Origin: JAICYJ01 sp035695105 | Lineage (GTDB): Bacteria; Actinomycetota; Thermoleophilia; Gaiellales; JAICJC01 | DNA: 57,094 nucleotides | Direction: 5' to 3' | NCBI GenBank assembly: GCA_035695105.1 | Contig: DASSEV010000068.1 | Span: forward strand, 1-57,094 | Notes under the pieces: model-generated | What the model saw: the letters and a program-made list of their open reading frames with translations, nothing else | Told to the model about the DNA's origin: nothing | Database searches by the model: none | Program-made: the position numbers and the translations under genes | In this document: positions 48,309 to 56,345 of the stretch, one piece after another | How the letters are laid out: every line of letters begins with the position of its first letter | Position numbering within the stretch: the stretch's first letter is position 1

Positions 48309-49379
48309 CTAGGCGGCGAGGGCGCGCCGGCGCCGGCCGGCCGTGCGGTACACGAAGGCGAGCACCTCGGCCACGGCCTGGAAGAAGCTCTCCGGGATCA
48401 TCTGCCCGAGCTCGACCTCACGGTGCAGCGCCCGCGCCAGCGGGGGGTTCGTGAGCACCGTCACCCCGTGCTTCTCCGCCTCCTCTCGGATCGCGGCCGC
48501 CACCAGGTCAACGCCCTTGGCGATCAGCTCCGGCGCAGGCTTCGACCCGTCGTAGCGCAGCGCCACGGCGAAGTGCGTCGGGTTGGTGATGACGACGTCC
48601 GCTGTGGCAACGTCGGCGATCATCCGCTTGCGGGCCTGCTGGAACTGCCGCCGGCGGATCGCCCCGCGCACCTCCGGCGCCACGTCGGACTGGCGCTGCT
48701 CCTGCTTCACCTCGTCGCGCGTCATGCGCAGCTGCTTCTCGTGGCGGCGCCGCTGGAACACGTAGTCCGCCGCGGCGATCATCGCGAAGGCCACGCATAC
48801 ATAGAGCGCGATACGCCCGATCATCCCGGCCAGCGTCAGCAGCAGGGCGCCGGGCGGCATGCCCGTCATGGCGGCCAGCTCGCCGATGCGGGGGTACACC
48901 GCGAGGCCGGCCGCGACCCCCACCACGGCCGTCTTCACCGTCGCCTTGAGCGTCTCGAACACCGCGTTCAGGCCGATGATCTTCTTCACGCCCTGGCGCG
49001 GATCGAGCCGGCTCCACTGGGGCGTGATCGCCTGCGTGGTGATGCGCGGCCGCACCTGGGCGACGCTCGCGAGCAGCCCGCCGGCCATCGCCGCGAGGGC
49101 GATCGGGGCGGCCAGCATCAGGATCGAGCGCATCGCCCACAGCGCCAGCTGCCCGACGCCGTCCGGGGTCACCATCTGCGGGCTCGCCGTCTGCGACAGC
49201 CCCTGGCGGAGCACCTCGGCGTAGTCGTTCAGCAGCCGCGGCCCGAACAGCATCAGCGCCCCCACGCAGGCGATCAGCACCACCGCCGTGTTGATGTCGG
49301 CCGATCGGACGACCTGGCCCTTCTTCCGGGCCTCCTCACGGCGTTTCGGGGTTGGCGCCTCGGTACGGTTCTCGCTCAT
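48309..49379 (-). CDS. flhB: Flagellar export switch protein FlhB, 356 aa
   Basis: The membrane part of the export gate that switches from hook to filament substrates. The N-terminus is NRTEAPTPKRREEARKKGQV, four hydrophobic segments follow, and the autocleavage site NPTH appears in VVITNPTHFAVALRYDG (about residues 262-265). The C-terminus has GVTVLTNPPLARALHREVELGQMIPESFFQAVAEVLAFVYR. It overlaps the fliR stop by 4 bases and ends the fliO-fliP-fliQ-fliR-flhB operon. A second, shorter FlhB tail is encoded at 33088-33351. Confidence 0.95.
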   Translation of the reverse strand: MSENRTEAPTPKRREEARKKGQVVRSADINTAVVLIACVGALMLFGPRLLNDYAEVLRQGLSQTASPQMVTPDGVGQLALWAMRSILMLAAPIALAAMAGGLLASVAQVRPRITTQAITPQWSRLDPRQGVKKIIGLNAVFETLKATVKTAVVGVAAGLAVYPRIGELAAMTGMPPGALLLTLAGMIGRIALYVCVAFAMIAAADYVFQRRRHEKQLRMTRDEVKQEQRQSDVAPEVRGAIRRRQFQQARKRMIADVATADVVITNPTHFAVALRYDGSKPAPELIAKGVDLVAAAIREEAEKHGVTVLTNPPLARALHREVELGQMIPESFFQAVAEVLAFVYRTAGRRRRALAA

Positions 49380-50164
49380 GCCTTGAGCAGCTCCAGCGCC
49401 TGAACCACCGACGTCTGGAGCTCGTCGGTGAGGTGCGCTGCCACGAACGGCAGCGACGCGCCGATCACCGCGAACCCGAGCAGGATCTTGGCCGGCAGGC
49501 CGACGAAGAACACGTTCATCTGCGGCACAGCGCGCGAGATCAGCCCGAACGCCGCGTCGGAAATGACGAGCGCGATCACCACCGGGGCGGAGATCTCGAG
49601 GCCAATCACGAACACCCGCTCGAGGCTGTCGGGCACGCTGGCCGCGAGCGCGTTGATGTTCGGAATCCGCCCCAGCGGCAGCAGCCGGTAGCTGGCGCCG
49701 AGGCCCTCGATCATGAGGTGGTCGCCGCCCGTCAGCAGGAAGACCATGGTCGCGAACAGCGAGTAGAACTGCGCCATCACCGCGTTCTGCTGGTTGGTGA
49801 TGGGGTCGATCTGCGCAGCGAAGCTGAAGCCGATGATGGTGTCGATCAGCCCGGCGCCCGCCGACACGGCGGCTCCGAGCACGGCGAGCGGCATGGCGAA
49901 GGCGAGCCCGACCAGGAGCTCGGTGAGCAGCAAGGTGACCACGGCGCCCGGGTCGGACGGGATCTGCTGGCCGTGGGTCGCGATCGGCATGATCGCGAGC
50001 GAGATCGCGAACGCGAGCATCAGCTTCGCCCGCACGGGGATCATCTTCGACGAGAACCCCGGTGCCAGCAGGAACAGGCCGCCGACCCGCGCCAGCACCA
50101 GCATGAACCCCATCAGCTGAGCGCCGGCGAGGTGGTTGAGCGCGATCTGATCGCCGGTGATCAC
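49376..50164 (-). CDS. fliR: Flagellar export protein FliR, 262 aa
   Basis: An integral membrane part of the FliPQR export channel. About six hydrophobic segments are visible, with MLVLARVGGLFLLAPGFSSKMIPVRAKLMLAFAISLAI and PLAVLGAAVSAGAGLIDTIIGFSFAAQIDP as family-typical stretches. The GTG at 50164 overlaps the fliQ stop (GTGA). Its own stop overlaps the flhB start. The length is standard. It is the fourth gene of the export operon. Confidence 0.94.
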   Translation of the reverse strand: MITGDQIALNHLAGAQLMGFMLVLARVGGLFLLAPGFSSKMIPVRAKLMLAFAISLAIMPIATHGQQIPSDPGAVVTLLLTELLVGLAFAMPLAVLGAAVSAGAGLIDTIIGFSFAAQIDPITNQQNAVMAQFYSLFATMVFLLTGGDHLMIEGLGASYRLLPLGRIPNINALAASVPDSLERVFVIGLEISAPVVIALVISDAAFGLISRAVPQMNVFFVGLPAKILLGFAVIGASLPFVAAHLTDELQTSVVQALELLKA

Positions 50165-50433
50165 GGCCCGACCATGTTGGGGATGCTGAGGTACAGCTGC
50201 TGGGTGTAGGCCAGCATCTGCTCGAGCATCCACGGGCCGGCGAGCGCCATCACCGCGCCGGTGACCAGGATCTTCGGGATGAAGCTGAGCGTCTGCTCCT
50301 GGATCTGGGTCACCGCCTGGAACACCGACACCACCAGGCCGACCACGAGGCCGGCGAGGAGGAACGGCATGGAGACCTTCAGCGCCACGATCAGCGCCTG
50401 CATGGCCAGGTGGATGACGGTGTCCTGTGTCAT
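50161..50433 (-). CDS. fliQ: Flagellar export protein FliQ, 90 aa
   Basis: A two-helix membrane protein of the export channel, of normal length. The first helix is VIHLAMQALIVALKVSMPFLLAGLVVGLVVSVFQAVTQIQEQTLSFIPKI, which contains the conserved Gln-Ile-Gln-Glu-Gln-Thr loop, and the second is TGAVMALAGPWMLEQMLAY. The ATG at 50433 lies 14 bases after the fliP stop. It forms the outer ring of the gate with FliP and FliR. Confidence 0.95.
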   Translation of the reverse strand: MTQDTVIHLAMQALIVALKVSMPFLLAGLVVGLVVSVFQAVTQIQEQTLSFIPKILVTGAVMALAGPWMLEQMLAYTQQLYLSIPNMVGP

Positions 50434-50447
50434 GGCGCCCCCGGTCG

Positions 50448-51140
50448 TCAGGTATGGAAAGACTGCACAAGGCCCTGGATCACGAGGTGCCAGCCGTCGA
50501 CCAGCACGAACAGCATGATCTTGAACGGCAGCGAGATCAGGATCGGCGGCAGCATCATCATTCCCATCGACATCAGCGTCGAGCTGACGACCATGTCGAT
50601 GATCAGGAACGGCAGGTAGATCAGGAACCCGATCTGGAACGCCGTTTTCAGCTCGGAGATCATGAACGCGGGAATCAGCACGTAGGTCGGGATGTCCGCG
50701 CGGGTCTTCGGCTGCGGCAGGTTGGCCATCTTCACGAACAGCGCGAGGTCGGAGTCCCGCGTCTGCTTGAACATGAACGTGCGCAGCGGCTGCTGGCCGC
50801 GGTCGACCGCGGTGGACAGCGAGATCTGCTTGTGCAGATAGGGCTGCACCGCCACCTCGTTCGTGGCCTTGATGGTGGGTGCCATGACGAACAGCGACAG
50901 GAACAGCGACAAGCCGACCAGGATCTGGTTCGGCGGCATCGTGGGCGTACCGAGAGCGTTCCGGACGAACCCGAGCACGATCAGGATGCGGGTGAAGCCG
51001 GTCACCATCAGCAGCGCGCCGGGGATCACCGACATCAGGGTCAGCAGCAGGAAGACCTGCACCGGGGTGGACAGCCCCTTCGTGCCGGTGATGTTGATCG
51101 TCGGCCCGTGCTGGGTGACGAGGAGCAGCGTGCCGGTCAC
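50448..51140 (-). CDS. fliP: Flagellar export protein FliP, 230 aa
   Basis: The core channel subunit of the flagellar export gate. The family signatures are VFLLLTLMSVIPGALLMVTGFTRILIVLGFVRNALGTPTMPPNQILVGLSLFLSLFVM, FMFKQTRDSDLALFVKM, and the C-terminal TLMSMGMMMLPPILISLPFKIMLFVLVDGWHLVIQGLVQSF. The GTG at 51140 overlaps the fliO stop by 4 bases. There is no cleavable signal peptide, unlike in enterobacterial FliP. Length is normal after allowing for that. Confidence 0.95.
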   Translation of the reverse strand: MTGTLLLVTQHGPTINITGTKGLSTPVQVFLLLTLMSVIPGALLMVTGFTRILIVLGFVRNALGTPTMPPNQILVGLSLFLSLFVMAPTIKATNEVAVQPYLHKQISLSTAVDRGQQPLRTFMFKQTRDSDLALFVKMANLPQPKTRADIPTYVLIPAFMISELKTAFQIGFLIYLPFLIIDMVVSSTLMSMGMMMLPPILISLPFKIMLFVLVDGWHLVIQGLVQSFHT

Positions 51141-51685
51141 GTCCGCACCGTCCAGGCGCGCAACGCCGCGACGGGGCTGCGCCTGACCGAAGGCTCCGCA
51201 GCCGGCAGCAGCACCGGAGCACCGACCTCGCTGTCGAGCAGTCCCGCGGCGAGGGCATCGTCGTGGCTGTACACCCGCAGCGGCGTGACGCCGGACTCGC
51301 CCGCGCCGACCAGGATCATCTCGTCGCCGCAGCGGAGCAGGTGCAGGGTGCGGTTGGGCGCGAGCTGGGCGGTCGCTACGACCTCGATCCTCCCGCCGCT
51401 GTCGTTCGTCCGCCCCCGGCCGGCCGACTTCAGCAGCCAGTACAGCCCGTAGACCACGCCGAGCACGACGGCAAGCCCGACGATGGTGCGGGCGATCGTG
51501 CCGGCGCCGCTGCTTCCGGCGATGGTCGACGCCCCGCCCGAGCCGTCGGTGACGGCCTTCGGCAGGGGTGTCGTGTCCTGCCGGAACGCGGCGAGCGCGT
51601 GGGTGGGCATGGCAAGCCACAGCCACGCGGTGGACACGGCAGCTGCGGCGCTCGCACGCGAAAGGGGACGACAGCGAGATCGCAA
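51137..51685 (-). CDS. fliO: Flagellar export protein FliO, 182 aa
   Basis: A single-span membrane protein that stabilises FliP during assembly. A hydrophobic N-terminal segment (AAAAVSTAWLWLAMPTHALA) looks like a signal peptide, and the real membrane span is IVGLAVVLGVVYGLYWLLK. The conserved tail RIEVVATAQLAPNRTLHLLRCGDEMILVG follows, which is the FliO signature. The start is TTG at 51685, near the predicted transcription start of a sigma28-type promoter, so the message has almost no leader. A later GTG is possible but lacks a ribosome site. Confidence 0.85.
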   Translation of the reverse strand: MRSRCRPLSRASAAAAVSTAWLWLAMPTHALAAFRQDTTPLPKAVTDGSGGASTIAGSSGAGTIARTIVGLAVVLGVVYGLYWLLKSAGRGRTNDSGGRIEVVATAQLAPNRTLHLLRCGDEMILVGAGESGVTPLRVYSHDDALAAGLLDSEVGAPVLLPAAEPSVRRSPVAALRAWTVRT

Positions 51686-51695
51686 GGCGCACCGG

Positions 51696-51722
51696 TAATC
51701 GGCCGCCCCGGTGGGCGCTTGA
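51696..51722 (-). promoter_or_regulatory. Sigma28-type promoter of the fliO-fliPQR-flhB operon
   Basis: Minus strand TCAA-N15-GCCGATTA, with the -10 ending 10 bases before the TTG start of fliO. It is one of the two sites with a perfect GCCGAT core. Confidence 0.75.
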
Positions 51723-51895
51723 GACGCGGCCCGCGCCGGCCGGGGTGTGATCGGAACCCGCGTTTACGAGGAGGGCGACTCCCCCTTTCGGGTGAGAAAC
51801 ATCCCGTCTTCAACTCCGATACGTGCTGCATCTCGCTGGGCTCCATGGTGTTTGCAAGCGAGATTCGTCCCTGTTGAAGACGTGGAGGTTGTCCC

Positions 51896-52711
51896 GTGGA
51901 AGCAGCATTCGTGACCGGTAACCGCCCCACCGCCGAGAGCGCGGAGGCGCTCTGGAGGCAGTGGCGCGACCGGCGGGATGTGGCTGCCCGGGATCGCCTG
52001 GTGCTGAGCTACGCCCCGATGGTCAAGTACCTGGCCTGCCGCAAGGTTCGTGAGCTGCCGGCGCACTGCGAGCTCGACGACCTCGTGTCGTGCGGCCTGC
52101 TCGCGCTGATCGCGGCGGTCGACCGGTTCGACCCGGCCAAGGGCGCCACCTTCGAGCAGTACGCCTGGACGCGCGTCTCGGGCGCGATCATGGACGAGCT
52201 GCGCCGGCAGGACTGGGCGCCGCGCTCGCTGCGACGCTCCGGCCGCGCCATCGAGCGCACCCGGGAGGAGTGGCAGTCGCGCCACGGCCGCACGCCCACC
52301 GACGAGGAGCTGTCGAAGGAGCTCGAGATCACGGTGGCCGACCTGCAGGAGCAGCTGGAGGGCCTGTCGCGCGCCGACCTGCTCTCGCTGAACACGCCCA
52401 CGCGCGGCACCGAGGAGTCGCTGCCGGTGGAGGTGGGCGACACGCTCGAGGCGCCCGCCGGGGAGTTCGATCCGGAGCTGGCCGCGCTGTCCGGCGAGCG
52501 CTCCGCGATCCTGAAGGACGCGATCGCCTCGCTGTCGGAGCGAGAGCAGCAGATCCTGGTGCTGCTCTACGTGCACCACCTGCAGGGCGCGGAGATCGGC
52601 CGCATCCTGGGCGTCTCCGAATCCCGTGTCTCGCAGCTGCTCTCCGGCATCCGCCGGACGCTGAAGTCACGCATGGACGCGTACGACCTCGAGGACCGCC
52701 GGGCGGCGTGA
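51896..52711 (+). CDS. fliA: Flagellar sigma factor FliA/SigD (sigma28), 271 aa
   Basis: An alternative sigma factor. Region 2 shows VLSYAPMVKYLACRKVRELP, ELDDLVSCGLLALIAAVDRFDPAKGATFEQYAWTRVSGAIMDELRRQDW, region 3 appears as RRSGRAIERTREEWQSRHGRTPTDEELSKEL, and region 4.2 as EREQQILVLLYVHHLQGAEIGRILGVSESRVSQLLSGIRRTLK. This is the FliA/SigD layout. The GTG at 51896 follows GGAGG. It presumably reads the T[A/C/G]AA-N15-GNCGA[T/C]TA promoters around it. A poor GAAA-N15-TCCGATAC match lies upstream. It stands alone on the plus strand between leftward flagellar operons. Confidence 0.94.
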   Translation: MEAAFVTGNRPTAESAEALWRQWRDRRDVAARDRLVLSYAPMVKYLACRKVRELPAHCELDDLVSCGLLALIAAVDRFDPAKGATFEQYAWTRVSGAIMDELRRQDWAPRSLRRSGRAIERTREEWQSRHGRTPTDEELSKELEITVADLQEQLEGLSRADLLSLNTPTRGTEESLPVEVGDTLEAPAGEFDPELAALSGERSAILKDAIASLSEREQQILVLLYVHHLQGAEIGRILGVSESRVSQLLSGIRRTLKSRMDAYDLEDRRAA

Positions 52712-52715
52712 TCTC

Positions 52716-53276
52716 CTAGACGGTCGCGGCAGCCGCGCGGTCGACCAGCTCCAGGTAGCGGTGACGGGCCTTCGTCGCCCGTGGTGAGAACAGCTCCAGC
52801 GCGCGCCGGGCATTGAGCTCGGGCCCCACCGGAACGAGCCCGCCGAGCTCGGCGTGCGTCGACCATGGCCAGTCGGCCGGTGACAGCGCGACGCCACGGC
52901 GCACCGGCTCGAGCGCCACGGCCGCGAGCGCGGTGCGGATGTCGTCGTCGGTGGCGAGCAGCCGGGACTCGAACCGTCCCTGGAACACGCTGCCGGCGTA
53001 GCCGTGAGCTGCGTTGAAGCCTCGCGCGTAGATGCCGGTCAACCTGCGCATGCCGAGGGAGACGTTGCCCTCGCGGGCGCAGAGGACGACGTCCACGCGT
53101 GCGGGCGTCAGGGCGTACGCGAGCACGTCCCACCCGTAGCGGATCAGACACTCGAGCAGGGTGTCCAGGAACCGCCGGTAGTCCTCAGCCTCCTCGAACA
53201 GCAGCTGGCGTCCGGCACCACGCTGGGTGACGTGGTGGACGGCGCCGGGGTAGTCGATGCGTCGGTCGTTTGTCAT
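52716..53276 (-). CDS. REP-associated transposase-like protein with lost catalytic residues, 186 aa
   Basis: The Y1-transposase/RAYT fold is recognisable in HHVTQRGAGRQLLF, EDYRRFLDTL, GYAGSVFQGRFES and LEPVRRG. Active family members nick single-stranded DNA with an HxH metal site and a Tyr. Here the site reads RVD (residues 60-62, in YALTPARVDVVL) instead of HxH. The Tyr expected five residues before the EP pair is Ala119 (LAAVALEPV). It is therefore unlikely to cut DNA but may still bind hairpins. It lies 4 bases after fliA, convergent, and inside the flagellar locus. Domestication is an inference. Confidence 0.8.
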   Translation of the reverse strand: MTNDRRIDYPGAVHHVTQRGAGRQLLFEEAEDYRRFLDTLLECLIRYGWDVLAYALTPARVDVVLCAREGNVSLGMRRLTGIYARGFNAAHGYAGSVFQGRFESRLLATDDDIRTALAAVALEPVRRGVALSPADWPWSTHAELGGLVPVGPELNARRALELFSPRATKARHRYLELVDRAAAATV

Positions 53277-53414
53277 GGCGGCACGGTACGGGCGTCCGCC
53301 GTGACGAAGCTAGACGGGAGGTGTGGCGGTGCTGTCACAGCCGAGCCACCACGAGTCGTCGGTTGCAGACCTGCCGGGTCAGGCCCGAACCGGGGGCAGA
53401 CCGAGCGACGAGCG

Positions 53415-53780
53415 CTACGCCGCCGCGTCCAGCCGGTGCTGCGGGGAGACGATCTGCGTCACGCGCAGTCCGAACTCCTCGTCGATCGCGACCACCTCGC
53501 CGCGCGCGATCCGCCGGCCGTTGACCAGCAGGTCGACGGGCTCGCCGGTCATCTTGTTCAGCGTGATGATTGCGCCCGGCCCGATCTCGAGCGTCTCGCG
53601 GATCGTCATGGTCGTACGGCCGATCTCGACCGACAGCTCGACCGGCACGTCCAGCACCATGTCGAGGTCGCCGGCGTCGTGCGCGGGTGCCGCCTGGGCG
53701 GGCTGCGCCGGCGCAGCCTCCGGGAGCGGCTCGTAGCTGACCTCTCCAGGCTCGTCTCGGATCTCGAGTTCGTCGCTCAT
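53415..53780 (-). CDS. fliN: Flagellar switch protein FliN, 121 aa
   Basis: The C-terminal 80 residues are a SpoA/FliN surface: DMVLDVPVELSVEIGRTTMTIRETLEIGPGAIITLNKMTGEPVDLLVNGRRIARGEVVAIDEEFGLRVTQIV, normally the C-ring part that binds CheY and exports substrates. The first 40 residues are acidic and Ala/Pro-rich. ATG 53780 follows GAGGA, 7 bases after the fliL stop. FliM, which usually lies between fliL and fliN, is missing here. Confidence 0.92.
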   Translation of the reverse strand: MSDELEIRDEPGEVSYEPLPEAAPAQPAQAAPAHDAGDLDMVLDVPVELSVEIGRTTMTIRETLEIGPGAIITLNKMTGEPVDLLVNGRRIARGEVVAIDEEFGLRVTQIVSPQHRLDAAA

Positions 53781-53787
53781 CGCTTCC

Positions 53788-54225
53788 TCACTGGACGACA
53801 ACGTCGGTGAACAGGACGCCCTTGACCCCGACGTCGGTCGAGGCCTGCAGGTCGTGCAGGATCTTTGTGCGCAGCGCATTGCGCTGCGTGCGGGCGATCA
53901 GGTCGCCGGTGGTGGCCCCCGTCAGGTCGTTGGTGATCACCGACCGGATCATCGGGTCCTCGGTCAGCGTCGGGGTGGTGGCCGTGACGCTCAGCTCATT
54001 CGCCGTCGGCGCCGCGGCCAGCAGCAGCGCCACCGTCACCTTGCCGTAGTGGTTGTCGCTGAGGTTGACCACGAACTCCGGCGAGAGCGCGAACAGCGTT
54101 CCCTCCACCTTCGGCTTGACCGCTGCCGCCTTGGCCGGCTTGGCCAGCACGAACTTGTACGCCGCGCCGCCCGCGAGCGCCAGCACGAGCAGGCCCGGGA
54201 GGATCAGCTTCAGCTTGCCTTTCAC
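53788..54225 (-). CDS. fliL: Flagellar basal-body protein FliL, 145 aa
   Basis: A single-span inner-membrane protein that supports the stator. The membrane segment is LILPGLLVLALAGGAAYKFVL, followed by a periplasmic region with EGTLFALSPEFVVNLSDNHYGKVTVALLLAAA, LTEDPMIRSVITNDLTGATTGDL and KTKILHDLQASTDVGVKGVLFTDVVVQ, matching FliL. It overlaps the motB end by 4 bases and is followed by fliN. The usual stomatin-like FliL fold is seen in the middle. Confidence 0.9.
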   Translation of the reverse strand: MKGKLKLILPGLLVLALAGGAAYKFVLAKPAKAAAVKPKVEGTLFALSPEFVVNLSDNHYGKVTVALLLAAAPTANELSVTATTPTLTEDPMIRSVITNDLTGATTGDLIARTQRNALRTKILHDLQASTDVGVKGVLFTDVVVQ

Positions 54226-55073
54226 GATGTGGCTCCTTGCGGCGGCGGGTTGTGGCGGAGGATGACGACGTCGACCCGCCGGTTCAGCGCGCGACCGGCC
54301 GCCGTGGTGTTCGGCGCGACCGGGTTCTGGTCTGCATAGCCGGCCATCGACAGGCGGTGCGGCGGGATGCCCTGCGCCAGGAAGCGCTCGAGCACGGCGG
54401 TGGCGCGCGCCGCCGACAGCTCCCAGTTGTCGTGGAAGGTGCCGGAGATGGGGACGTTGTCGGTGTTCCCCTCGATCCGGATGGGGTTGGTCAGCTTCGA
54501 CTGCAGGATCAGCCTGGCGAAGCTGTCGATCAGCGGGTAGGCGGCGGCCTTGATGGTGGCCTCGCCGGAGTCGAACAGCACCTTGTCGGTCAGCACCCGG
54601 ATCACCAGCCCGCGCTGGTCGATGGTCGTGCTGATGTCCTTCGCGAAGCCGTGGCGGCGCGCGTAGGCGAGCACCTGCTGCTGGACGCGCAGCAGGCTCT
54701 CCTGCTCCTTCTGCGCCGCGCGGTTGACGGCCGCCTGGGTGGCCTGCGAGATGGGATGCGAGATGGCGGCCGGAACGATCTGCTGCGGCTGCGCCACGCT
54801 GCTCTGGTCGGGCGTGTTGTCCTGCACGCCCTGCACGGCCGTCGGCTCACCGGACAACACTGATGTGCCGCTGTCCATCACCTTCCCGATGAACGCCTCC
54901 TGCAGCGACCGCTGCAGCTCCTGGAGCTTCGAGATGTTCACGGACGAGATCGACCACAGCACCATGAACAGGCACATCAGCAGCGTGATCATGTCGGCAT
55001 AGGTGAGCAGCCAGCGCTCATCGGCGCCGTGGTGGTCGCCGCCCCCGCCGCGTCTCCGGCGCCCGGCGCTCAT
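54222..55073 (-). CDS. motB: Stator protein MotB, 283 aa
   Basis: The wall-anchoring stator subunit of the proton- or sodium-driven motor. The single membrane helix begins RWLLTYADMITLLMCLFMVLWSI, with the essential ion-binding Asp27. After a long linker comes an OmpA-like domain that binds peptidoglycan (GEATIKAAAYPLIDSFARLI, RIEGNTDNVPISG, NWELSAARATAVLERFLAQGIPPHRLSMAGYADQNPVAPN). It overlaps the motA stop by 4 bases and the fliL start by 4. Length is typical. Confidence 0.95.
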   Translation of the reverse strand: MSAGRRRRGGGGDHHGADERWLLTYADMITLLMCLFMVLWSISSVNISKLQELQRSLQEAFIGKVMDSGTSVLSGEPTAVQGVQDNTPDQSSVAQPQQIVPAAISHPISQATQAAVNRAAQKEQESLLRVQQQVLAYARRHGFAKDISTTIDQRGLVIRVLTDKVLFDSGEATIKAAAYPLIDSFARLILQSKLTNPIRIEGNTDNVPISGTFHDNWELSAARATAVLERFLAQGIPPHRLSMAGYADQNPVAPNTTAAGRALNRRVDVVILRHNPPPQGATS

Positions 55074-55891
55074 GCCGCCTCCTGGAGCGGCTCGGGCTCG
55101 CCGGCTGCGGACGCGCGGCCCGACTCCTCGGCCTGCTTGCCGCGGTCGGCCGGCGGCACGAATGCCTCCAGCTTCTCGGCCAGCACCCGCGGGTTGTCGC
55201 CGGCCTGGATCGACAGGATCGCCTCCAGCACCATGTAGCGATGGTTGGCCTCCTCGGCCGACATCGCCTTCAGCTTGTTCGCGATCGGCAGCAGGATGAT
55301 GTTCGCGCTGCCGACGCCGTAGAGGGTGGCGAGGAAGGCGCCTGCGATGTGCGGGCCGAGCTTGGCCGGCTCGTCGAGATGCGAGAGCACCACGACCAGG
55401 CCCATGACGGTGCCCAGGATGCCGATCGTCGGGGCGAATCCGGACGCGGACTGGAAGTTCAGCGCGCCGTGGTGGTGGCGGTGCGCCATGCCGTCCACCT
55501 CGGACTCGAGGATCGCGCGGACGAGGTCGGAGTCCGTGCCGTCGACCACCAGCTGCAGCCCCTTGCGGGTGTAGGCGTCCTCGATCTGGTTGACGTCCTC
55601 CTCGAGCGCGAGCAGGCCGTTGCGCCTGGCCTTCTCGGCGAGCGACACCATCTCGTGGATCGTCCGCGAGGGGTCGTGGTCGTCGCCCTTCATCGCCTTG
55701 ATGGCCAGCTTCGGCATCGTCAGGAAGCCGCCCATCGTGGTCGACGCCATCGTCACGCCGAGCGTGCCGCCGCAGATGATCAGGAGCGCCGGGATGTTGA
55801 CCAGCGAGACCGGGTTGGTGCCCTCCATGAGGGCGCCCATCATGATGCCGCCGACGGCGACACCTATGCCGATGCCGGTGATGGCCTTCAT
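55070..55891 (-). CDS. motA: Stator protein MotA, 273 aa
   Basis: The proton-conducting stator subunit. The four-helix layout is clear, with GVAVGGIMMGALMEGTNPVSLVNIPALLIICGGTLGVTMAS and the cytoplasmic loop RRNGLLALEEDVNQIEDAYTRKGLQLVVDGTDSDLVRAILESE. The second helix pair holds SASGFAPTIGILGTVMGLVVVLSHL with the functional Pro, and GAFLATLYGVGSANIILLPIANKLK. It starts 70 bases after a sigma28-type promoter and is followed by motB, fliL and fliN. Confidence 0.95.
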   Translation of the reverse strand: MKAITGIGIGVAVGGIMMGALMEGTNPVSLVNIPALLIICGGTLGVTMASTTMGGFLTMPKLAIKAMKGDDHDPSRTIHEMVSLAEKARRNGLLALEEDVNQIEDAYTRKGLQLVVDGTDSDLVRAILESEVDGMAHRHHHGALNFQSASGFAPTIGILGTVMGLVVVLSHLDEPAKLGPHIAGAFLATLYGVGSANIILLPIANKLKAMSAEEANHRYMVLEAILSIQAGDNPRVLAEKLEAFVPPADRGKQAEESGRASAAGEPEPLQEAA

Positions 55892-55960
55892 CTCGTGGTC
55901 TCGCTGTCAGCGACGGGGGTCAAGGGGGCAGCCTCCATGGCTCGCACACATCCTGTTCAG

Positions 55961-55987
55961 TAATCGACCGGAAATAGCGGCTATTCA
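55961..55987 (-). promoter_or_regulatory. Sigma28-type promoter of motA-motB-fliL-fliN
   Basis: Minus strand TGAA-N15-GTCGATTA, about 70 bases before the motA ATG. The -35 overlaps the stop codon of flbD. Confidence 0.75.
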
Positions 55988-56269
55988 GGACTGCTGGGCG
56001 CTCGGGCGCGGGAAGCTCAGCACCTGACCGAGCGCCTGCTCGATCCGCGGATGGTTCGCCACGAGCGGCGTTCCCAGGGCGCGGGCGATGACGTCCGCCC
56101 GCCAGTCGGCGACCAGGTCGGCGACCTCGCCGGGCGACTCGGCGACCACGAACCGCGAGCCGTTGGTGAGGGTGACGACGGTGTCCGGATTTGCCTCGAC
56201 CTGCTGCAGCAGGTCGGGGTTGAGATAGAGCGGGTGCTCGGGGTTGACGAGGCGGTGGAGCGCGATCAT
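55985..56269 (-). CDS. flbD: FlbD-family flagellar protein, 94 aa
   Basis: A small protein of the FlbD (PF06289) family, often lying by flgE or motA in flagellar loci of Firmicutes and actinobacteria. It shows MIALHRLVNPEHPLYLNPDLLQQVEANPDTVVTLTNGSRFVVAESPGEVADLV, the full conserved part, with a C-terminal tail (about 30 residues) longer than usual. The function is unknown. It sits between flgE and motA in the same direction, after a strong hairpin, and its end holds the -35 of the motA promoter. Confidence 0.88.
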   Translation of the reverse strand: MIALHRLVNPEHPLYLNPDLLQQVEANPDTVVTLTNGSRFVVAESPGEVADLVADWRADVIARALGTPLVANHPRIEQALGQVLSFPRPSAQQS

Positions 56270-56303
56270 GGAAGTCCTTTGGGGGAGGGCAGCGCCCTGC
56301 GGC

Positions 56304-56333
56304 GGCGGCGAACGGCCGGAGCCGTCCGCCGCC
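56304..56333 (-). terminator. Hairpin between flgE and flbD
   Basis: GGCGGCGAACGGC pairs with GCCGTCCGCCGCC (12 of 13 pairs) with a CGGA loop, 12 bases past the flgE stop. It probably reduces read-through from the hook gene into flbD. Confidence 0.7.
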
Positions 56334-56345
56334 TGCCGCGCGCTA

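Noticed and set aside
51840..51875. A sigma28 promoter for fliA (GAAA-N15-TCCGATAC)
   Set aside because: Both boxes depart from the consensus shared by the other sites, so it is mentioned but not listed.
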